Below, one piece after another: positions 34,875 to 43,225 of a DNA stretch of 64,000 bases. The position numbers were made by a program, and so were the translations under genes. The stretch covers positions 62,001-126,000 of IMG/VR virus record IMGVR_UViG_3300020190_000007; one strand, given 5' to 3'. The notes beneath the pieces are model-generated. The model was given only the letters and a program-made list of their open reading frames with translations. It made no database searches and was not told the origin of the DNA. This stretch comes from a virus. The stretch's first letter is position 1. The number at the start of each line of letters is the position of its first letter.

Positions 34875-35728
34875 TGATAAAATTTCAATCAATATTAACA
34901 AACATTTTATCCGAAGCGCCTACAAGAAGTACACAAAAAACCCTTGAAAACGCAATCAAAAATAGAATGCCTGTGTCTTTTGATTATAGAGGACCCAAAG
35001 GAGAGGTTCAACCTGGTAGAAGAATCAAAACGGAATTAGTTGCATCGGGATTAACAAAAAAAGGAAATTTAGCGGTAAGGGGTTATGTTAAACCACCATC
35101 AGTATCTAAAAAAGGATTTAGAAAACATGGATGGAGAACATTTATTATAGATAGAATATCGTCAGGTTCAATCCAAGTTTATGAGGATGAACAATTCAAT
35201 CAGAAAAGACCCGGATATAAAGAAGGTGATGATAATAGTTTTTCTACAACATATGTTACAAGTGATTGGGGAGCAATGAAACAACCCCAACAAACAAAAC
35301 CAACACCATCACCAGAACCAAAAAGAAAAGAAGAACCCAAAAAACAAGAACTACCACAACCAAAACCAAAAGAAAAACCATCCACTGTCCCTGTTGAAAC
35401 ACCAAAAAGAGAAGTTGAGGTTTTCAATGATTTAAAAACAAAGGTTAAAGTTGTTGACAATATCAAACAAATTAGTCCTGAAGAATTTAAAACCGCCATT
35501 GAAGATTTATACAAAAAGAAAATGGACGATTGGAAAAAATCTCAAGTAGATATTGGGGGAAATTTAAACGCTGGCGAAGGTACGAGAAGAAGAATTGAAA
35601 AAGACTCGGAATTAGATTTAGATAGATTATTAAAACAAGATAACATTAAAGTTATTGAACCCCCATCAGAAGAAACTGTTGAGTTACAAGAACAATTAAA
35701 AAGAATCAAGACTTTAATTTTGTTTTAA
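34874..35728 (+). CDS. WYL-domain-like protein with proline linker
   Basis: 284 aa. Residues about 23-105 resemble a WYL domain: LENAIKNRMPVSFDYRGPKG, R-R-x-K-x-E-L-V-A (RRIKTELVASGL), GNLAVRGYV, then HGWRTFIIDRISSGSIQVYE. WYL domains are SH3-like ligand sensors, usually fused to HTH regulators and common in defence-system regulators and Cas accessory proteins. No HTH is present here. Residues 135-180 are a Pro/Lys/Glu linker; 180-284 is a charged helical domain ending LQEQLKRIKTLILF. N-terminal helix FQSILTNILSE. It sits among probable virion proteins, so a structural use of the fold is an alternative to regulation. Confidence 0.6.
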   Translation: MIKFQSILTNILSEAPTRSTQKTLENAIKNRMPVSFDYRGPKGEVQPGRRIKTELVASGLTKKGNLAVRGYVKPPSVSKKGFRKHGWRTFIIDRISSGSIQVYEDEQFNQKRPGYKEGDDNSFSTTYVTSDWGAMKQPQQTKPTPSPEPKRKEEPKKQELPQPKPKEKPSTVPVETPKREVEVFNDLKTKVKVVDNIKQISPEEFKTAIEDLYKKKMDDWKKSQVDIGGNLNAGEGTRRRIEKDSELDLDRLLKQDNIKVIEPPSEETVELQEQLKRIKTLILF

Positions 35729-35755
35729 AAATACTTATTTTATAAAAAAATCAAT

Positions 35756-36337
35756 ATGGAAAAAACAGGACAAGGCGTAATATCACAAAATGATTTAATG
35801 CAAAGATTAGTGCAAGCCAAAAAAGTGTTGAACAAAGTTGAGACTGGTGACTTTGAAACAGGTAATGTTAATGAAGAAATACTAAGAAGTAACCCTGAAG
35901 ATATTTTATCGTCAACAACTCAAAACCTACAAGTAAGACAACCACAACAACCAAATTTACAAAAAATACAAGAATCTAAATTACCCGAAGTAATCAAAAG
36001 AGCGATGATTGAAAATCCAATACCACAAATTAGTTTATCGGATTCTTTAGATTTAAACTTTGTCGAAAAAACAAAAAAACTAATGGAATCAGAGGGTGTT
36101 GTCACAAAAAAATCTACACAACAAAGGAGTTCACAAGTAGATAGTTCAGATTTGGTTAAACAACTTACACCAATAATTGAAAACATTGTAAGAAAAACTG
36201 TAGTCGAAATAATGGATTCCAAACTTAATCAAATTTTAACAGCGCAACAAACCATGAGTATTAATGAAAATTTAGTATTAAAGGTTGGTGATTCCGTCTT
36301 TAAAGGTAAAATTACAGGGGTAAATAAATCTAAGTAA
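35756..36337 (+). CDS. Hypothetical protein with conserved C-terminal strand domain
   Basis: 193 aa. N-terminal helix (SQNDLMQRLVQAKKVLNKVE), a Gln/Pro-rich middle (LQVRQPQQPNLQKI), then a helix (LVKQLTPIIENIVRKTVVEI) and a small beta hairpin at the end (NLVLKVGDSVFKGKITGV) that looks like an SH3/KOW-type element. Similar helical adaptors accompany capsid or tail genes in T4-like phages; the role is unknown. Confidence 0.6.
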   Translation: MEKTGQGVISQNDLMQRLVQAKKVLNKVETGDFETGNVNEEILRSNPEDILSSTTQNLQVRQPQQPNLQKIQESKLPEVIKRAMIENPIPQISLSDSLDLNFVEKTKKLMESEGVVTKKSTQQRSSQVDSSDLVKQLTPIIENIVRKTVVEIMDSKLNQILTAQQTMSINENLVLKVGDSVFKGKITGVNKSK

Positions 36338-36389
36338 GTTTGACTTTTTCAATTTCTTTTCTTATAATTTATAAAAAGAAAAGATTTGA

Positions 36390-37610
36390 ATGTCAAAAAT
36401 TAAAATTTTAGCAATACCCCCCGATACACATGGTGTAGGTAAATATAGAATATTAGACCCATATAAATTTATTGGAGACCATTATAGTGACGAATTTCAT
36501 GTCGACATTACATTCTCTGCTGAAAACAACGATAATTTCTTTAAGAACTACGATATTGTGGTCTTCCACAGTTTTATCCATCAAACGAGTCACGAAGAAA
36601 ATATTTCAAGAATTAAGTGGTTAAAATCTCAGGGTATTAAAACCGTAATGGATATTGATGACCATTGGTCTCCCGACCACAGACACCCAATGTATTTTCA
36701 CATTAGAGAAAGTGAGCTACCAAAGAAAAAAGCTGACATGATGAAAGAGTCGGACTACGTTACGTGTACGACTGAATATTTTGCCGATACTTTAAGAAAA
36801 AGATTAAATTTAAAAAATGTTTTAGTATTCCCTAACGCAATCGACCCAAATGAGAGCCAATTTAAACCTAAACCCACACAATCAGATAGACTTAGATTTG
36901 GGTGGCTTGGAGGTTCAACCCACTTACATGATTTAGAACAAATTAGAGGTGGAATTTCAATGATTAATAATGAATACGATAATATTCAATTTGTCTTGTG
37001 TGGTTACGATTTAAGGGGTTCTATTACTGAGGTAAATCAACAAACAGGTGAAAAAAAAACACGACAAATTCAACCCACGGAAACGGTTTGGTACAAATAC
37101 GAACAAATATTTACGGACAATTACAAAACAATTGACTCTGAGTATAAATCATATTTAATGAATTTTACACAAACACCAGAAATTGACGATAGTGATAAAA
37201 AATATAGAAGAGTTTGGACACAACCAATTGGAAAATATGGTTATAATTATAACTTATTTGATGTATCTTTAGCACCAATTATACCCTCACAATTCAACTC
37301 CTGTAAATCACAGTTAAAAATAATCGAGGCGGGTTTCCATAAAAAACCTATTATTGCAAGTGAAACATTGCCCTATACGATTGATTTAAAAACAGCATAC
37401 AAAGAAGGTAAGTTGTTAGATAACGGTAACGCTTTATTAGTACATGAAAACAAAAACCATAAACTGTGGTCAAAGTATATGAAATTATTAATAAATAATC
37501 CAAATATGGTTGAAGATTTGGGTAATAGATTATACGAGACAGTGAAAGACAAATACTCTTTAGTAACAGTTTCAAAAAACAGAACAGAATTTTTCAAATC
37601 AATAATTTAA
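36390..37610 (+). CDS. Glycosyltransferase, GT-B fold
   Basis: 406 aa. GT-B features: N-terminal Rossmann strand ILAIPPDTHGVGKYRIL, YDIVVFHSFIHQT, TVMDIDDHWSP, linker VLVFPNAIDP, C-domain LRFGWLGGSTHLHDLEQI and the donor-binding region LAPIIPSQFNSCKSQLKIIE followed by AGFHKKPIIAS, with the glutamate typical of GT4-like enzymes. A probable role is sugar addition to phage DNA bases, virion proteins or host surface glycans. Two further transferases follow at 40.6-42.5 kb. Confidence 0.82.
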   Translation: MSKIKILAIPPDTHGVGKYRILDPYKFIGDHYSDEFHVDITFSAENNDNFFKNYDIVVFHSFIHQTSHEENISRIKWLKSQGIKTVMDIDDHWSPDHRHPMYFHIRESELPKKKADMMKESDYVTCTTEYFADTLRKRLNLKNVLVFPNAIDPNESQFKPKPTQSDRLRFGWLGGSTHLHDLEQIRGGISMINNEYDNIQFVLCGYDLRGSITEVNQQTGEKKTRQIQPTETVWYKYEQIFTDNYKTIDSEYKSYLMNFTQTPEIDDSDKKYRRVWTQPIGKYGYNYNLFDVSLAPIIPSQFNSCKSQLKIIEAGFHKKPIIASETLPYTIDLKTAYKEGKLLDNGNALLVHENKNHKLWSKYMKLLINNPNMVEDLGNRLYETVKDKYSLVTVSKNRTEFFKSII

Positions 37611-37622
37611 AAACAAAAAACC

Positions 37623-37856
37623 ATGCATTATTTAGTAACAGTAGGTTATGAAACCGAAAATTTAGACAGAAACGGTAATTCAAGATTGCAAAAAGTTAAG
37701 TACATTGTAGAAGCTGAGTCGGTTGAAGAAGCAACTTTGGTTGTTTCAAAGTACAGAGCCGGAGACACGAGGTCTTCAGAAAGTTTGGCGATTGTAAAGA
37801 TGCCAATCGAATGTATTATTGACCCACAAAATACTCCTGAGTACTTTAAAAAATAA
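37623..37856 (+). CDS. Small protein resembling the DUF4494 family
   Basis: 77 aa. Pattern YLVTVGYETEN...KVKYIVEAESVEEATLVVSKY then SLAIVKMPIECII matches small proteins known mainly from Bacteroidota and their phages (DUF4494-like: a strand, 'Ea.s..EAe..v', two strands). Function unknown. Spaced 12 nt after the glycosyltransferase and 5 nt before the HD-like gene. If the match holds, it supports the Bacteroidota host. Confidence 0.6.
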   Translation: MHYLVTVGYETENLDRNGNSRLQKVKYIVEAESVEEATLVVSKYRAGDTRSSESLAIVKMPIECIIDPQNTPEYFKK

Positions 37857-37861
37857 TTAAA

Positions 37862-38428
37862 ATGTTAACCGCAGAGCAAATAGAGTCAAACAAGAAAAAG
37901 TTTCTTGAAACAAACTCGAAATATAAAATTTTTACAGAAGAGTTGTTAGACTTTTTGGGTAATGACTTTTTTTTAGCACCAGCTTCCACATCTTTAGACA
38001 TGTATGGGTGTTTTCCAGGTGGATTATTGGGTCATTGTTTTAAAGCCGCGAAGTATTCGGTTAAAACCAATGAACTACTCCCTGAAACAATGAGGGTAGA
38101 AACGTCTTCTATTTTGAAGTGTATATTTTTATCACAGATTGGTAAAACTTTTATGTTTAAACCAAACCCAAGTGAATGGCATAGAAAAAACCTTGGTAAA
38201 ATGTACGAATTCAACGAACAGGAAGTTTCAATGAAATCAGGTGAAAGGGCAATATATTATGCGGTAAACAACGGGGTAAAATTATCAGAAGACGAATTCC
38301 AATCAATCATGAACTCGGATAAAGAATCGGATGATAAAATGGCTAAGTATCGTTCTGGTACTTTATCTAATGTAATAAGAGTCGGTTTTGAACTATCAAT
38401 ATTAGAAGAAAAAAATGGACAAAAATGA
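37862..38428 (+). CDS. Degenerate HD-domain protein
   Basis: 188 aa. The frame of an HD phosphohydrolase is visible: APASTSLDMYGCFPGGLLGH (residues 39-58) with the first His retained, a helix ILKCIFLSQIGKTFMF where active members read HD-x-GK (here SQIGK, residues 91-95), and ERAIYYAVNNGVKLSEDEFQ then SIMNSDK where a further His is expected. The metal-binding His-Asp pair is thus replaced by Ser-Gln. Active relatives in phages hydrolyse nucleotides. This copy should lack the usual metal site, so a binding or regulatory role is inferred. It overlaps dUTPase by 14 nt. Confidence 0.65.
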   Translation: MLTAEQIESNKKKFLETNSKYKIFTEELLDFLGNDFFLAPASTSLDMYGCFPGGLLGHCFKAAKYSVKTNELLPETMRVETSSILKCIFLSQIGKTFMFKPNPSEWHRKNLGKMYEFNEQEVSMKSGERAIYYAVNNGVKLSEDEFQSIMNSDKESDDKMAKYRSGTLSNVIRVGFELSILEEKNGQK

Positions 38429-39014
38429 AATTGAGTCGTATATTAAACGACTCCAAGAATTAGAAAAAGAAATCCTTAACGATAACTCCGATGATACGTC
38501 AATTATGGGAGACTTAAATAATTTGTTATTTAGTCTTGGTGATGATATCAAAAATCAAGTTGAGGAACAAGTTAATCGATTTGAAGTAAAAGTTAAAAAA
38601 TTACATCCTGACGCAGTGATTCCCAAATACGCAAAAGATGGAGACGCGGGAATGGATTTAGTTGCAACATCAATCTTATCGGAAACCACAACTCATGTTA
38701 CTTATGGTACAGGAATCTCTATTGAAATTCCAAAAGGTTTTGTTGGGTTAATATTTCCTCGCTCATCTATTAGAAAATATGATTTATCATTAACAAATTG
38801 TGTCGGTGTAGTTGATAGTGGATATAGGGGGGAATTACAAGCAACATTCAAAAAATCTAATTGGTTAAAAGGAAATGAATCTGAAAAATATCAAATCGGT
38901 GATAGGATTGTTCAAATAATGATAATTCCATATCCTTCAGTCACTTTTGTTTGGGTAGACGAATTATCTCAAACAGACAGGGGGGAAGGGGGGTTTGGTT
39001 CTACGGGTTCATAA
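38415..39014 (+). CDS. dut: dUTPase
   Basis: 199 aa, longer than usual (about 150) because of a 55-residue helical N-terminal extension. All five motifs are present: DGDAGMDL (76-82), PRSSI (115-119), NCVGVVDSGYRGEL with catalytic Asp (128-141), IGDRIVQI (161-168) and RGEGGFGSTG (189-198). It hydrolyses dUTP to dUMP, supplying the thymidylate pathway and keeping uracil out of DNA, in line with the dCMP deaminase at 50.2 kb. Its start lies within the end of the HD-like gene. Confidence 0.93.
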   Translation: MDKNEIESYIKRLQELEKEILNDNSDDTSIMGDLNNLLFSLGDDIKNQVEEQVNRFEVKVKKLHPDAVIPKYAKDGDAGMDLVATSILSETTTHVTYGTGISIEIPKGFVGLIFPRSSIRKYDLSLTNCVGVVDSGYRGELQATFKKSNWLKGNESEKYQIGDRIVQIMIIPYPSVTFVWVDELSQTDRGEGGFGSTGS

Positions 39015-39037
39015 TAATTTTATTAAAAAAAACTGAA

Positions 39038-39754
39038 TTGAGAAAATCAACAATAAAAACCGTAAATGTAGTGGAAGATAAAAAAACATCTAAAAAAGAT
39101 AGAATTAGGCAAATTATAAAACAACCTAAAGAAAAATTTCTTAACAAAAATCAAGAAAATTATTGGAAAACTTTAGGTGAAAATGAAATAACATTTTGTT
39201 TTGGACCCGCCGGTGTTGGTAAATCTTATATTGCAATGAAAAGGGCTGTTGATTTACTTTGGGACGAAAATAATAAATATGAAAAAATTATTATCGTTAG
39301 GCCAGCGGTCGAAGCGGAGGAAAAATTAGGTTCACTACCCGGTGGATTAGAAGAAAAACTAGACCCATACATCTATCCTTCATACTATTTACTAAATAAA
39401 ATAATAGGTAAAGAGGCAAGAGAAAAATTAAAAGATGAAGGGTTTATTGAAATTGCCGCATTGGCTTATATGAGAGGATGGAATGTTGACAATACAATTT
39501 TAGTCTTCGAAGAGGCTCAAAACACAACCCCGTCCCAAATGAAACTTTTATTGACCCGTATTGGGTTTAATTCAAAATTTTTTATTTCGGGAGATTTAGA
39601 ACAATCAGACAAATTTAAAGACAAAACAAAAACCGGATTATACGACGCAAAAGTAAGACTTGGTGATTTAAAAAACATCGGTGTATTTGAATTTAGTAAT
39701 GAGGATATTGTTAGAAATCCAATTATTACTCAAATCTTAAAAATGTACGATTAA
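39038..39754 (+). CDS. phoH: PhoH-like ATPase
   Basis: 238 aa from TTG 39038. The frame is open further upstream but would overlap dUTPase; no ATG lies near, so TTG is chosen and remains uncertain. Walker A FGPAGVGKS (near residue 57), Walker B ILVFEEAQN, sensor-type FISGDLEQSD, and the RPAVEAEEKLGSLPGGLEEK block are diagnostic of PhoH. PhoH-type ATPases are frequent in marine and freshwater phages; their role in infection is not settled, although RNA/nucleotide functions have been proposed. Confidence 0.88.
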   Translation: MRKSTIKTVNVVEDKKTSKKDRIRQIIKQPKEKFLNKNQENYWKTLGENEITFCFGPAGVGKSYIAMKRAVDLLWDENNKYEKIIIVRPAVEAEEKLGSLPGGLEEKLDPYIYPSYYLLNKIIGKEAREKLKDEGFIEIAALAYMRGWNVDNTILVFEEAQNTTPSQMKLLLTRIGFNSKFFISGDLEQSDKFKDKTKTGLYDAKVRLGDLKNIGVFEFSNEDIVRNPIITQILKMYD

Positions 39755-39791
39755 ACTTTACTTATAAAATTTTATAAATTATATTTCCTAT

Positions 39792-40472
39792 ATGGAAATA
39801 TTTGTTGGTATTGATGGTGTTTTAAGAAATACAATACAGAAATTTGATTACCATTATAGAGATTATTTTTTAAACACCGAAACATGTGAGGAAGAAAAGT
39901 TTGATTATGGTGTAAATGGTGTGCCAATATCTATTGAAAATTTGTTAAGTACCTACAATTTTCAATCAATCGATGAATTTAATAAATTTTTATATTTTGA
40001 TTTCCCAATTGAAATATATGGACACGCCGGTTTGAGTTATAATCAAGCAGCCACTGAATTAAACAAATTAATTTTTGAAAATAAAAACCACAAAATAACC
40101 TTAGTTGGTTTAAGCGAAAAGGGTAAAGCAAAACCCGCCACACTCTTTTTTCTTTCAAAAAATGGTATTATATGTGATAATATCATTTTTTCAACGACTG
40201 GAGAAATAAAAAAATTATGGAAAAAATGTGATTTATGGATAACGGATGATATAAATGTTGTTTCACAATGTCCAATACACAAAAAAGTTATAAAATTTAA
40301 TACCTTTTATAATAATAACTTTACAAATAAACTACAAATAAATAAATTATCAGAAATAAATAAAACATGGTTGAAATTTTCGGTAAAAACTATTATATCG
40401 ATGTTGATAGAATCAGTGACAAATGTCAAACGGGTAATCAAATTCAAAATGAGGACGGAATCACAACATTAG
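39792..40472 (+). CDS. HAD-like protein lacking the nucleophile
   Basis: 226 aa. Motif I reads IFVGIDGVLRNT where HAD phosphatases have D-x-D-G-V-L: the nucleophilic first Asp is Gly (codon GGT, one base from GAT). A later KKCDLWITDD fits motif IV (DD). KITLVGLSEKGKAKPATLFF fits motifs II/III. Active relatives are phage 5'-nucleotidases or polynucleotide phosphatases. Loss of the nucleophile suggests an inactive or repurposed protein, or a sequencing error. The last 35 codons overlap the next gene in another frame and do not look like HAD sequence. Confidence 0.6.
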   Translation: MEIFVGIDGVLRNTIQKFDYHYRDYFLNTETCEEEKFDYGVNGVPISIENLLSTYNFQSIDEFNKFLYFDFPIEIYGHAGLSYNQAATELNKLIFENKNHKITLVGLSEKGKAKPATLFFLSKNGIICDNIIFSTTGEIKKLWKKCDLWITDDINVVSQCPIHKKVIKFNTFYNNNFTNKLQINKLSEINKTWLKFSVKTIISMLIESVTNVKRVIKFKMRTESQH

Positions 40473-40648
40473 AAATAAACCTATTTAAATATGAGATTAT
40501 TAAAAGTTGTATTGAGAGAATACTAAATGAGTTTGATGAAGTAGATGAAGAATTGGGTGAATTTGGCCAAAGTAGTTTATCAACATCTTTTAAAATTGCT
40601 TTTAATACTCTAATAAAATATGACATACTAATATCAGAAGATGAATAA
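40367..40648 (+). CDS. Small conserved-looking hypothetical protein
   Basis: 93 aa. N-terminus MVEIFGKNYYIDVDRISDKC and ITTLEINLFKYEIIKSCIER followed by ILNEFDEVDEELGEF look like a folded small protein (a strand pair, then helices); similar short proteins occur in T4-like phages without known function. It starts 106 nt before the end of the HAD-like frame, an overlap too long for simple coupling. It overlaps the next transferase by 8 nt. Confidence 0.6.
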   Translation: MVEIFGKNYYIDVDRISDKCQTGNQIQNEDGITTLEINLFKYEIIKSCIERILNEFDEVDEELGEFGQSSLSTSFKIAFNTLIKYDILISEDE

Positions 40649-41726
40649 CAAAGAAAATATAGAAAAATTATCGGTTGCTTTAGAAAAACTAAAAACCAAA
40701 ACCAACACCATATATTTTTTGGTGTACGATACAAAAAAGAATCCAAGAGCGTCAGTAAAGCATATTTACGACATCGCTTTAACTTTAAAACAAAGTGGGT
40801 ATAATTCAAAATTACTTGTTGAAGATAAAACATATTCAGGAGTGAATTCTTGGTTGGGTGACAATTACTCCGAATTAGAAATTGTAACAATTAAAGACGA
40901 CCGAGTTGAAATCAAAATTGAAGATGTTATTATTGTTCCTGAGTACTATTCGAACGTGTTGGAATCTATGACCAATATTAGATGTGTAAAAGTCATGTTA
41001 GTTCAACAAAAAGAATACATTTTTGAAACATTACCAATTGGTAGTAGATGGTCCGATTACGGATTTGATAGGGTAATCACAACTACTAAATTTTCTAAAA
41101 AATATATTAGTGAGATTTTTCCCGAGTCTCTGGTGCATATTATTCCTCCAATTATAGGTGATGAATTTAAGGTTAATGATAAAAATACAAAACCAATTAT
41201 TTCTATAATGTGCAAAGACAGGTCAACAAACAAGAGAATTATATCTGAATTTTATATTAGATACCCACACTTGAGGTGGTTGACGTTTAGAGACATGGTT
41301 AATATGTCTTATCAAGAATTTGCTGATAACCTGAGAGAGTGTATTGTTTCAGTATGGGTAGATGAAGATTCCACATTTGGGACCTTCCCATTAGAATCGA
41401 TGAAATCGGGAGTACCCGTAATCGGTAAGATACCAAAGAATGAACCAGATTGGTTAAGTGAAAATGGTATGTGGACATATGACGATTCAAAAATTGTTGA
41501 AATCCTCGGAACATATATTAACGCTTGGTTGGAGGGTGTTGAAATTAATGATGATATCAAAAATAAAATGAAAGACACGTTGTTGCCATATGAATCAGAT
41601 ATTACAAAAAGTAACATATTAAATATTTTTGATTCATTTATAAATAAAAGAATTGATGTAATAGAACAAGCAATAAATAAAATAAAAGAAGAATTTAATA
41701 AATCAACTAAAGAAGAGGTATCATGA
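40641..41726 (+). CDS. Glycosyltransferase, GT-B fold
   Basis: 361 aa. Features: IYFLVYDTKKNPRASVKHIY start, KVMLVQQKEYIFETLP, DRVITTTKFSKKYISEIFP (acceptor domain end), PIISIMCKDRSTNKRIISEF, and donor-site VDEDSTFGTFPLESMKSGVP with E-x-x-x-S-G-V-P. Such proteins transfer a nucleotide-activated sugar. It is followed by a GT-A enzyme (ATGA overlap), so the two may act in sequence on one acceptor. A C-terminal helix (about 35 residues) is charged. Confidence 0.75.
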   Translation: MNNKENIEKLSVALEKLKTKTNTIYFLVYDTKKNPRASVKHIYDIALTLKQSGYNSKLLVEDKTYSGVNSWLGDNYSELEIVTIKDDRVEIKIEDVIIVPEYYSNVLESMTNIRCVKVMLVQQKEYIFETLPIGSRWSDYGFDRVITTTKFSKKYISEIFPESLVHIIPPIIGDEFKVNDKNTKPIISIMCKDRSTNKRIISEFYIRYPHLRWLTFRDMVNMSYQEFADNLRECIVSVWVDEDSTFGTFPLESMKSGVPVIGKIPKNEPDWLSENGMWTYDDSKIVEILGTYINAWLEGVEINDDIKNKMKDTLLPYESDITKSNILNIFDSFINKRIDVIEQAINKIKEEFNKSTKEEVS

Positions 41727-42502
41727 AAGACATATCAATAATTTTACCCATTCATAAATGGGATGAGGAATATGAAACGATGTTTAGAAACGCGTTCAGT
41801 TCAGCCGAACAATTTTATAACGATGTAAAGTTGATAATTGTTGGGCCACCAAGTGTTGTTTCAAAAATAAACATTGAACAATCTAATTTGGAGTATAAAA
41901 TAATGGAAAACAGTGGTGAACAAGATTTTTGTTCACAGATTAATCTAGGTATCACAAATTGTGACACAGAGTGGTTTTCTATTTTGGAAGTTGATGATGA
42001 ATATCACAAAAATTGGTTAACATTAGTAAACTCATACAGAAAAGAAAACCCTGAAGTTGGGGCTTTTTTAAGTTTAGTAAAAGATATCAATGTTGAAGGA
42101 AAGTTTTTAAGTTACACCAATGAATCAACTTGGGCCTATGGATTTACAGATAAACAGGGATTCTTAGATAATGAAGCTTTATTAGAATACCAAAACTTTC
42201 AAATTAATGGTGGCCTATACAAAACATCTGTTATAACAGAGTATGGTAAATTAAAATCAAACATCAAACTAACATTTGGTTATGAATTTTTATTAAGGTT
42301 AACACATAACAATGTGAATGTCATGACGATTCCGAGATTAGGATACCAACACGTAAACTTTAGAGAGGATTCTTTATTTTGGAATTATAAAAATTCAGAA
42401 AAAATGAGACTTTCACAAGAAGAGGTTAAATTTTGGTTAAACACAGCAAAAAAAGAGTTTTTCTTCAAAAACGTAAGAGATATAAATTATGTAGAAAATT
42501 AA
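41723..42502 (+). CDS. Glycosyltransferase, GT-A (family 2-like)
   Basis: 259 aa. GT-A features: ISIILPIHKWDEEYETMF strand-helix start, KLIIVGPPS, INLGITNCDTEWFSILEVDD with the acidic D-D replacing the DxD motif, GAFLSLVKDI, and the later FQINGGLYKTSVITEYGKL acceptor loop and FGYEFLLRLTHNN. It overlaps the preceding transferase by ATGA. Substrate unknown. Proteins of this pair type occur in T4-like phages; DNA-base glucosylation is one possibility, surface glycan modification another. Confidence 0.78.
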   Translation: MKDISIILPIHKWDEEYETMFRNAFSSAEQFYNDVKLIIVGPPSVVSKINIEQSNLEYKIMENSGEQDFCSQINLGITNCDTEWFSILEVDDEYHKNWLTLVNSYRKENPEVGAFLSLVKDINVEGKFLSYTNESTWAYGFTDKQGFLDNEALLEYQNFQINGGLYKTSVITEYGKLKSNIKLTFGYEFLLRLTHNNVNVMTIPRLGYQHVNFREDSLFWNYKNSEKMRLSQEEVKFWLNTAKKEFFFKNVRDINYVEN

Positions 42503-42505
42503 TAT

Positions 42506-43204
42506 ATGCCGCGTAAACGAACCCAAAAAATATATTTTGGGGAGGAACAAGAAAAAGCGGTTGTAAGATACTTAGAATCCGAATCCGAAACAGAAAAGAA
42601 TAAGATATTCAACGAATATTTAAGAGAACCTCTCACAATAATGGTCGAAAGCATAATTCGACGTTATAAATTATATAGAAAAGATTTTGAATTTGTGGAC
42701 ATACACGCAGATACAATGTCTTTTTTAATGACGAAGATTAATAAATTTGACCATACAAAAAACCATAAAGCTTATTCTTATTTTGGTACTATTTGTAAAA
42801 ACTACTTAATGGGTGCAATTCAAAGGGACGCTAAAGAAATGAATCGAAGCGTTTCTTACGATGATATCTCATCCGATTTAGAGGAAAGTGCAGAGCATTC
42901 TTATTACATTGATGAATATCATATTGATTACAAAGATGTTATAATAAAATTTATAATTGAATTAGAAACCTTTATAGAGACAGAAGAATTGAATGATAAT
43001 GAACAGAAAATAGGGTATGCTTTAATTGAGATTTTTAGCAACTTTGAAAAAATATTCCAAATAGGTGAAGGAAATAAATTCAATAAAAATTTAATTCTAT
43101 TATCATTAAGAGAAATGACATCATTATCAACAAAAGAAATCAGAATCTCTCTAAAGAGATATAAAAAAGTTTACGAAGGAATCATGGTAAGATTCGTAAA
43201 TTAA
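42506..43204 (+). CDS. 55: Late transcription sigma factor (gp55-like)
   Basis: 232 aa (T4 gp55: 185). Residues about 65-110 match sigma region 2 as in gp55: DIHADTMSFLMTKINKFDHT, then YSYFGTICKNYLMGAIQRD; the aromatic-rich helix melts the -10 box. There is no region 4 with a clear HTH, as expected for gp55, which relies on gp33 and the sliding clamp. N-terminal MPRKRTQKIYFGEEQEKAVV resembles gp55-like starts. It would direct RNA polymerase to late promoters, for which the TATTTATA elements are candidates. Confidence 0.8.
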   Translation: MPRKRTQKIYFGEEQEKAVVRYLESESETEKNKIFNEYLREPLTIMVESIIRRYKLYRKDFEFVDIHADTMSFLMTKINKFDHTKNHKAYSYFGTICKNYLMGAIQRDAKEMNRSVSYDDISSDLEESAEHSYYIDEYHIDYKDVIIKFIIELETFIETEELNDNEQKIGYALIEIFSNFEKIFQIGEGNKFNKNLILLSLREMTSLSTKEIRISLKRYKKVYEGIMVRFVN

Positions 43205-43213
43205 CTATTTCTC

Positions 43214-43221
43214 TATTTATA
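43214..43221 (+). promoter_or_regulatory. TATTTATA element after the sigma gene
   Basis: TATTTATA, 4 nt before the ATG at 43226, at the start of the second baseplate module. Confidence 0.55.
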
Positions 43222-43225
43222 TATT

